Source: Burkholderia ubonensis subsp. mesacidophila
Lineage (GTDB): Bacteria; Pseudomonadota; Gammaproteobacteria; Burkholderiales; Burkholderiaceae
DNA: 64,000 bases
Direction: 5' to 3'
NCBI RefSeq assembly: GCF_002097715.1
Contig: NZ_CP020738.1
Location: 1,178,001 to 1,242,000 of the forward strand
Notes under the pieces: generated by a model
The model's database searches: none
What the model saw: only the letters and a program-made list of their open reading frames with translations
What the model was told of the DNA's origin: nothing
Shown: positions 45,501-54,636 of the stretch, in pieces
Layout of the letters: each line of letters begins with the position of its first letter
Numbering within the stretch: position 1 is the first letter of the stretch
Made by a program: the position numbers and the translations under genes

Positions 45501-48500
45501 GGCGAGATCGAATTCCTCGGGCGGGAGGACCATCAGGTCAAGATCCGCGGCTTGCGCATCGAGCTCGACGAGATCGAGAACGCGCTGACCGCGCAGCCCG
45601 GGGTGCTCGAAGCCGCCGTCACGGTCCGGACGGCAGCCGGCGCGCAGCCGAGGATCGTCGCGTGCGTGGCGCTCGGCGACGCGTGCGCGGCCGAACCGGA
45701 CGGGCAGGCGGCGCTCGCGCGCACGCTGAACCAGGCGCTGAAGGAGCGGCTGCCCGAGTACATGGCGCCGGGCGCGTACGTGTTCGTCGACCGGTTGCCG
45801 AAGGGCATCACCGGCAAGCTCGACCGGAAGGCGCTGGCGTCGCTGCAAGGCGAGGTGCGCGTCGGGCTCGGCGGCAACGTGGCGCCGCGCAACGCGTGTG
45901 AAGCGGCACTCTGCGCGATCTGGCGGGAGGTCCTCGGTGCGCCGGAGCTCGGCGTGACCGACAACTTCTTCGTGTCCGGCGGCGATTCGATCCTGTCGAT
46001 CCAGATCGCGGCGCGCGCACGCGAGCAGGGCATGAGGCTGTCGGCGCGCGATGTGTTCCTGCACCAGACGATCGAAGCGCTCGCCGCCAGGATCGGCGAT
46101 GGACACGTTCCGCCCGCCGATGCCGCGAACGCGCCGCACGAGCGCTTCGCGCTCGCGCGACTGGGCCCGGACGAGCTGGCCGGGTGGGCCGAGCGCTTTC
46201 CGGCGCTGGAGGATCTCTACCCGGCGACCGGCATTCAGCTCGGGATGGTGTTTCACAGCCTGTTGCCGGGCCACGCCGACGCGTACACGAACCAGTCGTT
46301 CGTCACGTTCGACGGCAACTTCGATCCGGACCGCTTCAAGGCGGCCTGGCAGCACGTGATCGACCGGCATCCGGTCCTGCGCACGGGCTTCGCCGACTTC
46401 GACCGGGCCGTGCCGCTCCAGTTCGTGCTCGCGCGCGCCGCGCTCGCGTGGCGCGATGTCGATCACGCGGCACTGGCCCCCGACCAGCAGCGCGACGCGT
46501 TCGACGCGCTGCGCGTCGCCGACAAGTCGACGCCGTTCGATTTCGCGCGTCCGCCGCTGATGCGCTTCGCGCTCGTGCGGCTGGGCGCCGGACGCTGCCG
46601 TTTCCTGTGGACCTATCACCACAGCATTCTCGACGGCTGGAGCATCACGCTGGTCTGGCAGGAGGTGTTCGCCGCCTACGGCCGGCTGCTCGCGGGGCGC
46701 GCGCCCGAGCTGCCCGCCGCGACGCCGTTCAGCGACGTGATCCGCTGGCGTCAGCGGCAGCCGGCCGAGGCGGCGAAACGCTATTGGCGCGAGACGCTCG
46801 CCGATGCGGGGCCGGCCCCGGCGCTGCGCATCGAGCAGCAGGGCCTGCCGCGCGCGGACGGCGAAGCGAAGGTGCGGCGCGTGCTCGACGAGCAGGCCTC
46901 GCAGCGGCTCGAGGCGCTGGCGAGAACGAGCCGCGTCACGCTGGCCGCGGCGATCCAGGCGGCCTGGGCGCTGCTGCTGCATCGGTACGGCGGCGCGCAC
47001 GACGTCGTGTTCGGCATCACGCTCACGGGCCGCACGATGGACCTGTCCGGCGTCGAGCGCACGGTCGGGCCGTTGCTCAACACGGTTCCGGCGCGCATCG
47101 GGATCGATCCCGGCATGCGCGTCGATGCGTGGCTGCGCGTCGTGCACGACCGGCAGGTCGAACGGGAGGCCCACGCGCACCTCGACCTGATCGACATCCA
47201 GCGCGAAAGCGGGTTGCGCGGCGATCAGGCGCTCTTCGACAGCGTGTTGATCGTCGACAACTACCCGGACATCGATTTCACCGCGGTCGACGGCCTGGGG
47301 GTGTCGGAGCGCGGCTATACAGGCGAGACGCACTACGGACTCACGGTCACGGTCGTGCCGGGCGCGCGTTTGCGCGTCGATCTCGAATACGACGCATTGC
47401 GATTTCATAGAGAGGACATCAACGTCATGGCGGATAAGTTCCAATCCATGCTCGCCGCTTTGCCGGCGGTTGCGGACCAACCGGTAATGGAGGCGCTTCG
47501 TCAGGTGGACGCCGCGCCCGGCGCGTCCGGCGCCGGCGTCAGCCGGACGCTGCGGCAGGGGGATCTGCGGCTGGGCAGGGATCTCGTGCCGCAACTGGTC
47601 GAGAATCATGCGCACGCGACGCCGGATGCGCTCGCACTCGTCTACAACGATGCGCGCTACACATACGCCGAACTGAATCGCGCGGCGAACCGCCTCGCGA
47701 ATCATCTGCTCGACGCGTATCCGCGGCTCGGCACCGACAGCCTGATCGGCGTGCGCATTCCGCGCGGCGACAAGCTGATCATCACGATCCTCGCGATCTG
47801 GAAGGCGGGCGCCGCCTATATTCCGATCGATCCCGTGCTGCCGGACCAGCGCGTGCGCGACATGCTCGAACCGGCGAGCGCGAGCCTGCTGATCACCGAC
47901 ACCGTCGACGCGGCCGGGCACGCCGCGACGATCGGCATCGAGGCGCTGGCGTACGACGCCGTCGCCGCCTTGCCGTCGCTCGCCGACGAGAATCCGGACG
48001 TCCATCTGTCGGGCAACGATCTCAGCTACGTCCTGTACACGTCGGGCTCGACCGGCAAGCCGAAGGGCGCGATGGTCGAGCATATCGGGATGCTGAACAA
48101 CATCGCGAACAAGGCGCTCGACCTGAAGCTCTCGGCCGGCAGCCGCGTGGCGCAGAACGCGTCGATGAGCTTCGACGTGTCGGTGTGGCAGATGTTCATC
48201 GCGCTGACGAAGGGCGGCACGACGGTCGTCTACGACGACCGCGCCGTCAACGACATCGCCGGCCTCATCGCCCGCCTCGGCACGGACGGCATCACGGTGC
48301 TCGAGGTCGTGCCGACCTACCTGCTCGTGATCGTCGAGACCATCGAGGAGCGTTTCCCGGGCGGCCTCGCGCTGCCGCTCGAATGCCTGCTCGTGACGGG
48401 CGAGACCATCGACGCGGCGTTGCTGCAGCGCTGGTTCCGGCTGTTCCCGGCCACCACGGTCGTGAATGCGTACGGTCCGACCGAGGCGTCCGACGACATT

Positions 48501-50132
48501 ACGCACCACCTGATCACCGCGTCGGACCGGCTCGAGAATCCGGTGCCGATCGGCCGGGCGCTCGCGAACTTCGACATCTACATCGTCGACGACGAACTGC
48601 GGCCGGTGCCGTTCGGCACGAAGGGCGAGATCGTCGTGACGGGGGTCGGCGTCGGCCGCGGCTACGTCGGGATGGCCGGCGCGACCGCGAAGGCGTTCGT
48701 CGAGAGTCCGTTCCCCGACAAATACAAGAAGCGCCTGTATCGGACCGGCGACATCGGCGTGATGCAGCCGGACGGCCTCGTGTTCTATCACGGCCGCAAG
48801 GACAAGCAGGTGAAGATCCGCGGGATGCGCATCGAGCTCGAGGAAGTCGAGCTGACGCTGCGCGATCTGCCGGCCGTGCGCCAGGCCGCCGTGTTCGACG
48901 TCCGTCCGGCGGGACGCGAAGCGTATCTGTGCGCGTTCGTCGTGCCGCGCGCCGACGAGGACCGCGACGCGATCGTCCGCGAATTGAAGGACAGGCTGCC
49001 GCCCTACATGGTGCCGTCGGTGTTCCGCTTCGAGACGCAGCTGCCGCAGCTTGCGAGCGGCAAGATCGATCGTCCGACGCTGCTCGCGCGGCTTGCCGAC
49101 GATGCGCCGCGCGCGCCCGCCGTCGCGCCCCGCACCGAACTCGAGCACCGGCTCGTCGATCTGTGGCGCGAAGTGCTGGGCGATCCGGCGATCGGCATTC
49201 GCGACGACTTCTTCGAGGTGGGCGGCGATTCCTTCAAGGCGATCCGGATCGCCGCGAAGTTCGGCGCGCCGCTCGAGGTGACGCACATCTACGACTACCC
49301 GACGATCGAGGCGCTCGCGCCCCGTCTGGAAGCGGAATGCTCGACCGAACGCCGCGTGCTCACGCGCATTTGCGGCGACGCGGCCGATGCGGACGCGGTG
49401 TTCGTCTGCATCGCGAATTCGGGCGGCGGCCCGGTGAGTTTCATCGAAACCGGCCGCGAGCTCGCGGCGCGCAACGGTCGTCTCGCGGCCTACGCGGTGA
49501 ACCTGCCGCGCAACGAGATCGACGACGACGCGATGATGGTCGGCGAAGTGGAGCGCCTGACGGCGGAAGTATGCGATTCGCTCGCGCAGGAGACGGCGCT
49601 GCCGATCGTCGTGTTCGCGCAGTGCAACGGCTCGGCGCTCGCGATCAGCATCGCGCGCGAGCTGACGCGGCGCGGCGCCGACCTGCGCGCCCTGTGCATC
49701 GGCGGCGCGCTGCTGCGGACCGAGCACACGCGCAAGGACACGCGTTCCGACGAGACGATCGTCGATTTCCTGAGGTCGCTCGGCGCGACGCTGCCGACGC
49801 GCCCGGACGAATTCGAGTTCTTCATGCAGGATTTCCGCTACGACTGCAGCATGGCCGACGCGTACTACAACCATCTGCTGGCGGAAATCGACGGCGGGCG
49901 CGTGGCCCGGATCGGCGCGCCGATCTTCAATCTGGTCGGCACGCTCGATGCGATCGTGCCGAACTACCGGGCACGTCACCGGGACTGGACGCACCTGTCG
50001 GACGACGTGCAGCTCGTCGAGTATCCGGGCGTCGGCCACTATCTGCTGCGCGATTGCCCCGACCTCGTCGCGGACACGCTCTGCAGCGTGTGGAAGGACG
50101 TGCGCAACGAGGGGGGCCGGGATGTCCGCTGA
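42534..50132 (+). CDS. sulM: Monobactam NRPS, T-C-A-T-C-A-T-TE (SulM-like)
   Basis: A 2532-residue synthetase. Order: carrier-like domain (S71 in FDSAP); C1 (HHIVFDG 272-278); A1 (P-loop from 747); T1 (S1152); C2 (HHSILDG 1362-1368); A2 (P-loop from 1835); T2 (S2233); thioesterase with C2364 in AQCNGS, D2472 and H2502. No epimerase domain is present between T1 and C2. Hand-read codes are DVPNFALVF for A1 (presumed Ala) and DVWELTADD for A2, whose acidic residues suit diaminopropionate. The Cys thioesterase is the hallmark reported for beta-lactam closure in sulfazecin. GTG 42534 has GGAG nearby; TTG 42612 is an alternative start. Confidence 0.93.
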   Translation: MEFVQAVDRIHFSVFFRINQSHLENILSTLTIEKAEDERNEFVQALCAALSNELPVGRLEMDQPLDMHFDSAPALQALAKAIRQSSGVAMTPLDILKLESVRALAEFVIARRAQGAHPPRDEGERDADAARPAQAGDGSPVSFAQEDLWLVDEIEPGSAAYNLSSALRFDRGLNAAAMRDAIGCVVARHPALRTTFRRDAHGVVQCVDEEGGFDWSEDDIAAVQAPQSSDETLHARLASFARLPFDLARGPLLRVRLYRLAPDVHVLQFVVHHIVFDGMSRIRVVREIEAAYEALARGETPALPEPGGTPAAFAASQRQRLDAARLDRLRAHWASQLDGMPQVLDVPTDYTRPPVRGTEGAQLFRVVPAELADALAATGRRSGATLFVTLLAAFQVLLWRHARQSEFGVGVPMATRDLPEYERTVGYFVNTVVIRARIDPDERFADLLRRVADVVLDAHEYKALPFGQVVELMKPERSLSRSPLFQAMFEFHNERQDGRPAHDGFGKTVLHDTGTAKYDLSFELSNTHDGLVCTLEYMTSLFDRATIAGMLASYEALLRSIAAAPDEAVSRLSCVPPGQDRQTTIEWNDTARAYATGECIHDRFAARARSCPEATAVHAGDAMLSYRELDARTDALAAQLRGRMKVPGDRIAICVERSPEMIVAILAVLKAGAAYVPIDPRLPAQRIDFMLDDSGATLLVTDSALAETTFRDVAVDVLRLDAATGDAPPAPGHHGSVTPDLPAYVMYTSGSTGTPKGVVVTHANVVNLLDALEERYPVASGDRYLLKTNYAFDVSVPELFGWFVGRGSVVVLPAGAEGSPDLIAEAVARGRVTHINFTPSMLRPFVAEVGADPAFRHAHALKYVFVAGEDLPRQLANDAVAALMPAAVENLYGPTEATVFTTAYPCRAGADRARTPIGRPLANVRTYVLDEHMRPAPVGVPGDLYIAGLGVASGYLNLPALTRERFVDDPFGTGGRLYRTGDLARWRTDGEIEFLGREDHQVKIRGLRIELDEIENALTAQPGVLEAAVTVRTAAGAQPRIVACVALGDACAAEPDGQAALARTLNQALKERLPEYMAPGAYVFVDRLPKGITGKLDRKALASLQGEVRVGLGGNVAPRNACEAALCAIWREVLGAPELGVTDNFFVSGGDSILSIQIAARAREQGMRLSARDVFLHQTIEALAARIGDGHVPPADAANAPHERFALARLGPDELAGWAERFPALEDLYPATGIQLGMVFHSLLPGHADAYTNQSFVTFDGNFDPDRFKAAWQHVIDRHPVLRTGFADFDRAVPLQFVLARAALAWRDVDHAALAPDQQRDAFDALRVADKSTPFDFARPPLMRFALVRLGAGRCRFLWTYHHSILDGWSITLVWQEVFAAYGRLLAGRAPELPAATPFSDVIRWRQRQPAEAAKRYWRETLADAGPAPALRIEQQGLPRADGEAKVRRVLDEQASQRLEALARTSRVTLAAAIQAAWALLLHRYGGAHDVVFGITLTGRTMDLSGVERTVGPLLNTVPARIGIDPGMRVDAWLRVVHDRQVEREAHAHLDLIDIQRESGLRGDQALFDSVLIVDNYPDIDFTAVDGLGVSERGYTGETHYGLTVTVVPGARLRVDLEYDALRFHREDINVMADKFQSMLAALPAVADQPVMEALRQVDAAPGASGAGVSRTLRQGDLRLGRDLVPQLVENHAHATPDALALVYNDARYTYAELNRAANRLANHLLDAYPRLGTDSLIGVRIPRGDKLIITILAIWKAGAAYIPIDPVLPDQRVRDMLEPASASLLITDTVDAAGHAATIGIEALAYDAVAALPSLADENPDVHLSGNDLSYVLYTSGSTGKPKGAMVEHIGMLNNIANKALDLKLSAGSRVAQNASMSFDVSVWQMFIALTKGGTTVVYDDRAVNDIAGLIARLGTDGITVLEVVPTYLLVIVETIEERFPGGLALPLECLLVTGETIDAALLQRWFRLFPATTVVNAYGPTEASDDITHHLITASDRLENPVPIGRALANFDIYIVDDELRPVPFGTKGEIVVTGVGVGRGYVGMAGATAKAFVESPFPDKYKKRLYRTGDIGVMQPDGLVFYHGRKDKQVKIRGMRIELEEVELTLRDLPAVRQAAVFDVRPAGREAYLCAFVVPRADEDRDAIVRELKDRLPPYMVPSVFRFETQLPQLASGKIDRPTLLARLADDAPRAPAVAPRTELEHRLVDLWREVLGDPAIGIRDDFFEVGGDSFKAIRIAAKFGAPLEVTHIYDYPTIEALAPRLEAECSTERRVLTRICGDAADADAVFVCIANSGGGPVSFIETGRELAARNGRLAAYAVNLPRNEIDDDAMMVGEVERLTAEVCDSLAQETALPIVVFAQCNGSALAISIARELTRRGADLRALCIGGALLRTEHTRKDTRSDETIVDFLRSLGATLPTRPDEFEFFMQDFRYDCSMADAYYNHLLAEIDGGRVARIGAPIFNLVGTLDAIVPNYRARHRDWTHLSDDVQLVEYPGVGHYLLRDCPDLVADTLCSVWKDVRNEGGRDVR

Positions 50133-50865
50133 TCGCGTCAGGATCGCCTTCGTGCATATTCCGCGCACGGCCGGCACCACGTTCGGCGTCGCACTGGACG
50201 CGCTGTACGAGGGCCGCCGGATCGAGAAGTTCTACGGCGACGGCGACGGCGGCGTCGCCAATCACCGGATCGACGCGTTCCGCGCGCTCGATGCGGGCGA
50301 GAAGGACGACGTCGACCTGCTGCGCGGCCACTTCGTGTACGGCTTCGACGCCGGGCTGCGCGACGTGCGTCATGTGACGCTGCTGCGCGATCCGGTGCGC
50401 CGGCTGATCTCGTTCTACTTCTATGCATTGAAGGAGCGCGGCAACTACCTGCACGCGTATCTGAAGCAGCGGCGCATGGGGCTCGAGCAGTTTCTCGCGA
50501 GCGACGTGTGCCTCGATCTCGACAACTATCAGGTCCGCGCGATCTCGGGCGCGCAGTTCGCATCGGTGCGGGAGCCCGTCGAGCAGCGGCATTGCGACGA
50601 TGCCAAGCGGCATCTCGAACGCGAATTCGCCGCCTTCGGGCTGACCGAGCAGTTCGGCCGGTCGATCGAGCTGTTCAACCGGACGTTCGGCTGGACGCTG
50701 CCTGCCGACGGGCACCGCAACGCCGGCGGCTACGCGGCGGACCTGGCGCTGTCGGACGCGTGCCTGCAGCGCGTGCGCGAGAAGAACCGCTTCGACATCG
50801 AGTTGTACGCATTCGCCGCGAGCTTGTTCGAATCGAGAGCGAGCGGGCTTCAACCGGCTCATTGA
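50122..50865 (+). CDS. sulN: PAPS-dependent sulfotransferase (SulN-like)
   Basis: A 247-residue sulfotransferase of the type 2 family. HIPRTAGTT (residues 12-20) is the 5'-phosphosulfate loop and RDPVRRLISFYF fits the 3'-phosphate region. It overlaps the NRPS stop by 11 bases, so it is tightly coupled to the synthetase. In sulfazecin synthesis the equivalent enzyme transfers sulfonate to the diaminopropionate nitrogen before ring closure. Confidence 0.9.
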   Translation: MSADRVRIAFVHIPRTAGTTFGVALDALYEGRRIEKFYGDGDGGVANHRIDAFRALDAGEKDDVDLLRGHFVYGFDAGLRDVRHVTLLRDPVRRLISFYFYALKERGNYLHAYLKQRRMGLEQFLASDVCLDLDNYQVRAISGAQFASVREPVEQRHCDDAKRHLEREFAAFGLTEQFGRSIELFNRTFGWTLPADGHRNAGGYAADLALSDACLQRVREKNRFDIELYAFAASLFESRASGLQPAH

Positions 50866-50891
50866 GCTCATACACACAGGAGAGCATAGGC

Positions 50892-51779
50892 ATGACCAAG
50901 CTGGACATCCATCCGTTGAGCGGCACGATCGGCGCTGAAGTGCGGGGTTGCGACATCGCGAAGATCGATCCGGCCGAGTTCGCCGACGACATCCGGCAGG
51001 CGGTGCTGCGCTACAAGGCGCTGCTGTTTACGGGCCAGTCGGACCTGTCGATGGACGCGCAGATCGCGTTCGCGCGCGCGTTCGGCGCGATCGAAACCGA
51101 GTTTCCGTCATTCGCCGCGAAGCCGGACGGGCGGCCCGAGGTGACGGTGTTCGACGGCCAGTACGCGAACGGCCGCGCATCGATCTGGCACACCGACCTC
51201 ACGGTGTCGCAGACGCCGACCGCATTCGGCTTGCTGTGCGTGAAGGAGTCGCCGTCCCACGGCGGCGACACGATGTGGTCGGACACGGAGGCGGCCTACG
51301 ACGCGCTGTCGCCCGGCATGCAGCGCTTCCTTGAAGGGCAGCGTGCGGTCCACGACATGTTCACGAAGGAATACGCGGAACGCCCGGGCGGCTTCAAGAC
51401 GGCGGGGCGCAGCGATCTCGATCTGTCGCGCGTGTCCCGCGCCGAGCATCCGGTCGTGCGCGTCCATCCGGAGACGGGGCGCAAGTGCCTGTTCGTCAAT
51501 CCGTTCCTCACGTCGCATATCGTCGGCTTCAGCTCGGCCGAGAGCGCGCACGTCCTGAACTTCCTCTACGCGCACATGCAGCGGCCCGAGTTCATCGTCC
51601 GCTGGCACTGGTCGTCGGGCGATGTCGCGTTCTGGGACAACCGCTGCACGATGCATGTCGCCGTCGACGATTACGGCCAGGGACGCCGGCTGGCGCATCG
51701 CGTGTGCGTCAGGGGCGACGTGCCGGCCGGCGTCGGCGAGACGAGCGACGCACGCGAGGCGAACGCCGAGTGCGTGTGA
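50892..51779 (+). CDS. Fe(II)/2-oxoglutarate dioxygenase (TauD family)
   Basis: A 295-residue TauD-like oxygenase. The iron triad is H100, D102 (WHTD) and H255 (CTMHVAV), with the 2-oxoglutarate arginine R270, the same numbering as I recall for TauD itself. It could use taurine, but in this operon it more likely hydroxylates the 3-position of the monobactam ring ahead of O-methylation by the next gene. The ATG follows CAGGAGAGC. The sulfazecin cluster is reported to include a dioxygenase of this type. Confidence 0.9.
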   Translation: MTKLDIHPLSGTIGAEVRGCDIAKIDPAEFADDIRQAVLRYKALLFTGQSDLSMDAQIAFARAFGAIETEFPSFAAKPDGRPEVTVFDGQYANGRASIWHTDLTVSQTPTAFGLLCVKESPSHGGDTMWSDTEAAYDALSPGMQRFLEGQRAVHDMFTKEYAERPGGFKTAGRSDLDLSRVSRAEHPVVRVHPETGRKCLFVNPFLTSHIVGFSSAESAHVLNFLYAHMQRPEFIVRWHWSSGDVAFWDNRCTMHVAVDDYGQGRRLAHRVCVRGDVPAGVGETSDAREANAECV

Positions 51780-51860
51780 GCCAACCGCGGCGGGCCGCCT
51801 CGCGAGAGGATCGGCGCCGCCGCGACCATCAACATTCATCGATATTCTGACGAGTCAACG

Positions 51861-52721
51861 ATGCCGAATCAGACAGGTGTGGGAGCAGTGGATTTCGCCG
51901 GTTCGATATTTCTCGAATCGAGCAGCGTGCGGGCGAACGTCAATCGTCTCAACTGGCGCGCCGAGGTGCTGATCAGGCGCAATATCGAATCGTTCCGGGG
52001 CAAGCGCGTGCTCGATCTCGCGAGCCACGACGGGCGCTTCATGCATGCGGCGCTCGCGAACGGCGCGAAGAAGGTCATCGGCGTCGAGGCGCGCGAGGAG
52101 CACGTCGCGCAGGCGCGTCACAACCTCGGGCGCGTCGGCTACGCGCCCGATTCGTACGAAGTGCTATGCGGCGATCTCGTCGAGCATCTCAAGAGCATGG
52201 CGCCGGGCTCGATCGACACGATTCTCTGCTTCGGCGTGTTCAGCCATCTGATCGAGCAGGTCGAGATCATCCGCGAAATTCGCCGGATCGCGCCGAGCAC
52301 GTTCATTCTCGACACCTGGGTCGCGATGGAGCAGTGGAATCTCGGCGAGCGTATCCGCAACCATCGCGTGAACCTGTTCGTCAAGGACACGCAGCAGGGC
52401 GGCGACGCCGGCACGTCGCTCCTCGCGCGGCTCAAGCGCCTGTGGACCGCGGTCGTGCCGGGGCCGGGCAGCAAGGTCGGCAATCTCGTGTTCCTGTACG
52501 AGGACCCGCAAGCGCCGGGCGCGACGGTGCGGCCGAGCGGGCTGATGGCGTGGACGAACCGTTCCGTCGTCGAAATGCTGTTCGAGCATTACGGGCTCGA
52601 CTATGAGCGGGTCGACTGGCGTGCACAGCGCGTCACCGACTGGACCGATCTCGGCGACTACCGGCGCGGCGCCCGGGAGACCTGGATCGCACGCCCCGCC
52701 CGCGGGCAAGCCGGTCGCTGA
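51861..52721 (+). CDS. SAM-dependent methyltransferase
   Basis: A 286-residue class I methyltransferase. Motif I is VLDLASHDGRF (about residues 49-59), and GVEAREEHVAQA is the acidic motif II strand. Directly after the dioxygenase, it is the natural candidate to convert the hydroxylated carbon to the 3-methoxy group of sulfazecin-type monobactams. Confidence 0.88.
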   Translation: MPNQTGVGAVDFAGSIFLESSSVRANVNRLNWRAEVLIRRNIESFRGKRVLDLASHDGRFMHAALANGAKKVIGVEAREEHVAQARHNLGRVGYAPDSYEVLCGDLVEHLKSMAPGSIDTILCFGVFSHLIEQVEIIREIRRIAPSTFILDTWVAMEQWNLGERIRNHRVNLFVKDTQQGGDAGTSLLARLKRLWTAVVPGPGSKVGNLVFLYEDPQAPGATVRPSGLMAWTNRSVVEMLFEHYGLDYERVDWRAQRVTDWTDLGDYRRGARETWIARPARGQAGR

Positions 52722-52768
52722 CGACGGCGCGTGGCGAACACGCGCGATTACTTTGCCAGGAGAGGGCG

Positions 52769-53548
52769 ATGCAGACATTCAGGGAAAAAGTCAGGGCCAG
52801 GTGGCCGCACTACGACGACCGGCGCAACGTGTTCCTGCCGGGCGCGACGCAGGACGAGATGCGGCGCGTCGCGCTCGAGACGCAGCTCGACTGCAAGCTT
52901 CAAAGCCGTGCGCACCTCGGTGCTTTCGCGGAGTATCTGCCGAAGCTGTACTTCGAGGGCAATGTCGAGGACTGCGACTTCGCGGCGCTGCCGAAACGTT
53001 ATGTGATCAAGCCGCGTTGCCAGACCGGCGTGCTGATGCTGATGGACGACGGCGTCGACCTGAAAAGTGGACGGCGGGTCGGTCACGACGAAATCCGCGC
53101 ATTCTTCGCGCGCCAGTGGTGCTATCGCGGGCTGAACAACGACGTGCTCGTCGAGGAGATGGTCGAGAACCGCGACGGCTCGCCGTGCGTGTCGCAGTTC
53201 AAGTGCCTGACCTTCCACGGCCGCGTCGAATACATCCACTACGTGACGGTCGGCTACGACCTCGGCTGCGTCGCCTACGACTACGATCGCGACTGGAAGC
53301 GGGTCGCGCTCTACCACAGCGCGCAGCCGATCGAGCGGGAGATCCCGCGCCCCGGGCATTTCCCGTTCGTGATCGCGCTTGCCGAGCAGCTCGCCGACTA
53401 CTACCGGAGCTGGACCGGCATCGAGCACGTCCGGGTCGATCTGTTCGACTCGGACAAGGGGCCTGTGTTCGGCGAATACGCAGGCGGCACGAACGGCGGC
53501 GAGGGATTCACGGAGGACGCGCAGCGGCTGCTCGGCTCGCTGTGGTGA
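52769..53548 (+). CDS. ATP-grasp ligase, TupA-like
   Basis: A 259-residue protein with the ATP-grasp features RYVIKPRCQTG, LVEEMVENRDG and a C-terminal metal site (HVRVDLFDSDKG). TupA-like ATP-grasp enzymes join carboxylates to amines. In the bulgecin reading it would couple taurine to the bulgecinine carboxylate, but the substrates are inferred. The gene lies between the monobactam methyltransferase and a second sulfotransferase. Confidence 0.8.
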   Translation: MQTFREKVRARWPHYDDRRNVFLPGATQDEMRRVALETQLDCKLQSRAHLGAFAEYLPKLYFEGNVEDCDFAALPKRYVIKPRCQTGVLMLMDDGVDLKSGRRVGHDEIRAFFARQWCYRGLNNDVLVEEMVENRDGSPCVSQFKCLTFHGRVEYIHYVTVGYDLGCVAYDYDRDWKRVALYHSAQPIEREIPRPGHFPFVIALAEQLADYYRSWTGIEHVRVDLFDSDKGPVFGEYAGGTNGGEGFTEDAQRLLGSLW

Positions 53549-53585
53549 GCGCGCCGGATGCCCTTCGCATGACTGGAGAGACTCG

Positions 53586-54611
53586 ATGACGACTACGCGG
53601 CCAGCGACACCCGACAGGCCGGTGCGCATGATGCGCGTGCTGCGGTCGCGGCATGGCGACTCGACGCGGATGGTCCGGCCCGCGGATTTCGATGCCGAGC
53701 CCGTCGCGCAAGTGGCGGCGCTCGGCGAGATTCGCGACCGGGACCGCTACGTTCCGCTTTGCGTCGACTGGCGGGATGCGCGCCTGATCTACAGCCGCTG
53801 GGATGACGAGCGCGCGATGACCGACGTGCCGTTTCTGTACCAGCATCAGCGACGCGGCGCGCGCTGGCTGATCGACGTGCCGTTCGAAGCGCTCGATGCG
53901 GCCGATCGCGCGGCGCACATGACGCCGACCTTCATTTTCTCGATCGGCCGCTGCGGCTCGACGCTCCTGTCGCGCCTGCTCGCCGCGGCCGGCGAGCAGG
54001 CGATCTCGGAGCCCGACGTGCTGACGAGCGTCGCACATTTCGACGACGACGCCGAGCGCGGAGCCGCCGAGGGGATGCGCGAGCGGATCGTGCAGCACTG
54101 CGTGGCGGCGTTCGAGCCGGCCTGTGGCCCGGCGCCGATCATCAAGCTGCGCGCGCGCTGCAATCGCGCGATCGACGTGTTCCTGAACGCGCTGCCGCAT
54201 GCGCGCTACGTGTTCATGTGCCGCGACCGCGACGACTGGGTCCGCTCGACGTCGCGCGCGTTCGGCGACAGCGGCGACGCGCTCGCCGACCTGCTGAAGG
54301 TCTCGGTGGAGGCGTTCGATCGCATGCACCGCGCCGGGGTCGATCCGGAACTCGTCTGGTACGAGGACCTGCTCGCGGATCCGGTCGGCGCGTTGCGGCG
54401 GATCCTGCCGCGGCGCGCCGATCTCGACGCGTATCGCGGCGCGATCGAGACGGCGCTCGGGCAGGACGCGCAGGAGGGCTCGGGGCTGTCGCGCACGTCG
54501 CTCTCGACGCGAACGGGCGATGCCGGCGCGCTCGCGGCATTCGACGCGCGCTGGCGCGCGATTCGCCCCGAGCCGCTGCTGAGCCGATACGGCCTCGAGC
54601 GGCTGCGTTGA
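53586..54611 (+). CDS. Second sulfotransferase-family protein
   Basis: A 341-residue protein with a P-loop-type phosphosulfate motif, FSIGRCGSTLLSRLL (about residues 117-131), and YVFMCRDRDDWVRS as the 3'-phosphate region. It belongs to the sulfotransferase family but is unrelated in detail to the SulN-like protein. It could place the 4-O-sulfate on the N-acetylglucosamine of bulgecin. ATG 53586 is preceded by GGAGAG; the longer upstream frame overlaps the ATP-grasp gene and is not used. Confidence 0.85.
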   Translation: MTTTRPATPDRPVRMMRVLRSRHGDSTRMVRPADFDAEPVAQVAALGEIRDRDRYVPLCVDWRDARLIYSRWDDERAMTDVPFLYQHQRRGARWLIDVPFEALDAADRAAHMTPTFIFSIGRCGSTLLSRLLAAAGEQAISEPDVLTSVAHFDDDAERGAAEGMRERIVQHCVAAFEPACGPAPIIKLRARCNRAIDVFLNALPHARYVFMCRDRDDWVRSTSRAFGDSGDALADLLKVSVEAFDRMHRAGVDPELVWYEDLLADPVGALRRILPRRADLDAYRGAIETALGQDAQEGSGLSRTSLSTRTGDAGALAAFDARWRAIRPEPLLSRYGLERLR

Positions 54612-54636
54612 CGCCACTTTTTTTACAGGAATTCCG

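Noticed and set aside
42387..50180. A very long open frame on the minus strand opposite the NRPS
   Set aside because: It is the mirror of a high-GC coding frame; its Arg/Ala/Val/Asp-rich translation has no domains, while the plus strand encodes complete NRPS motifs.
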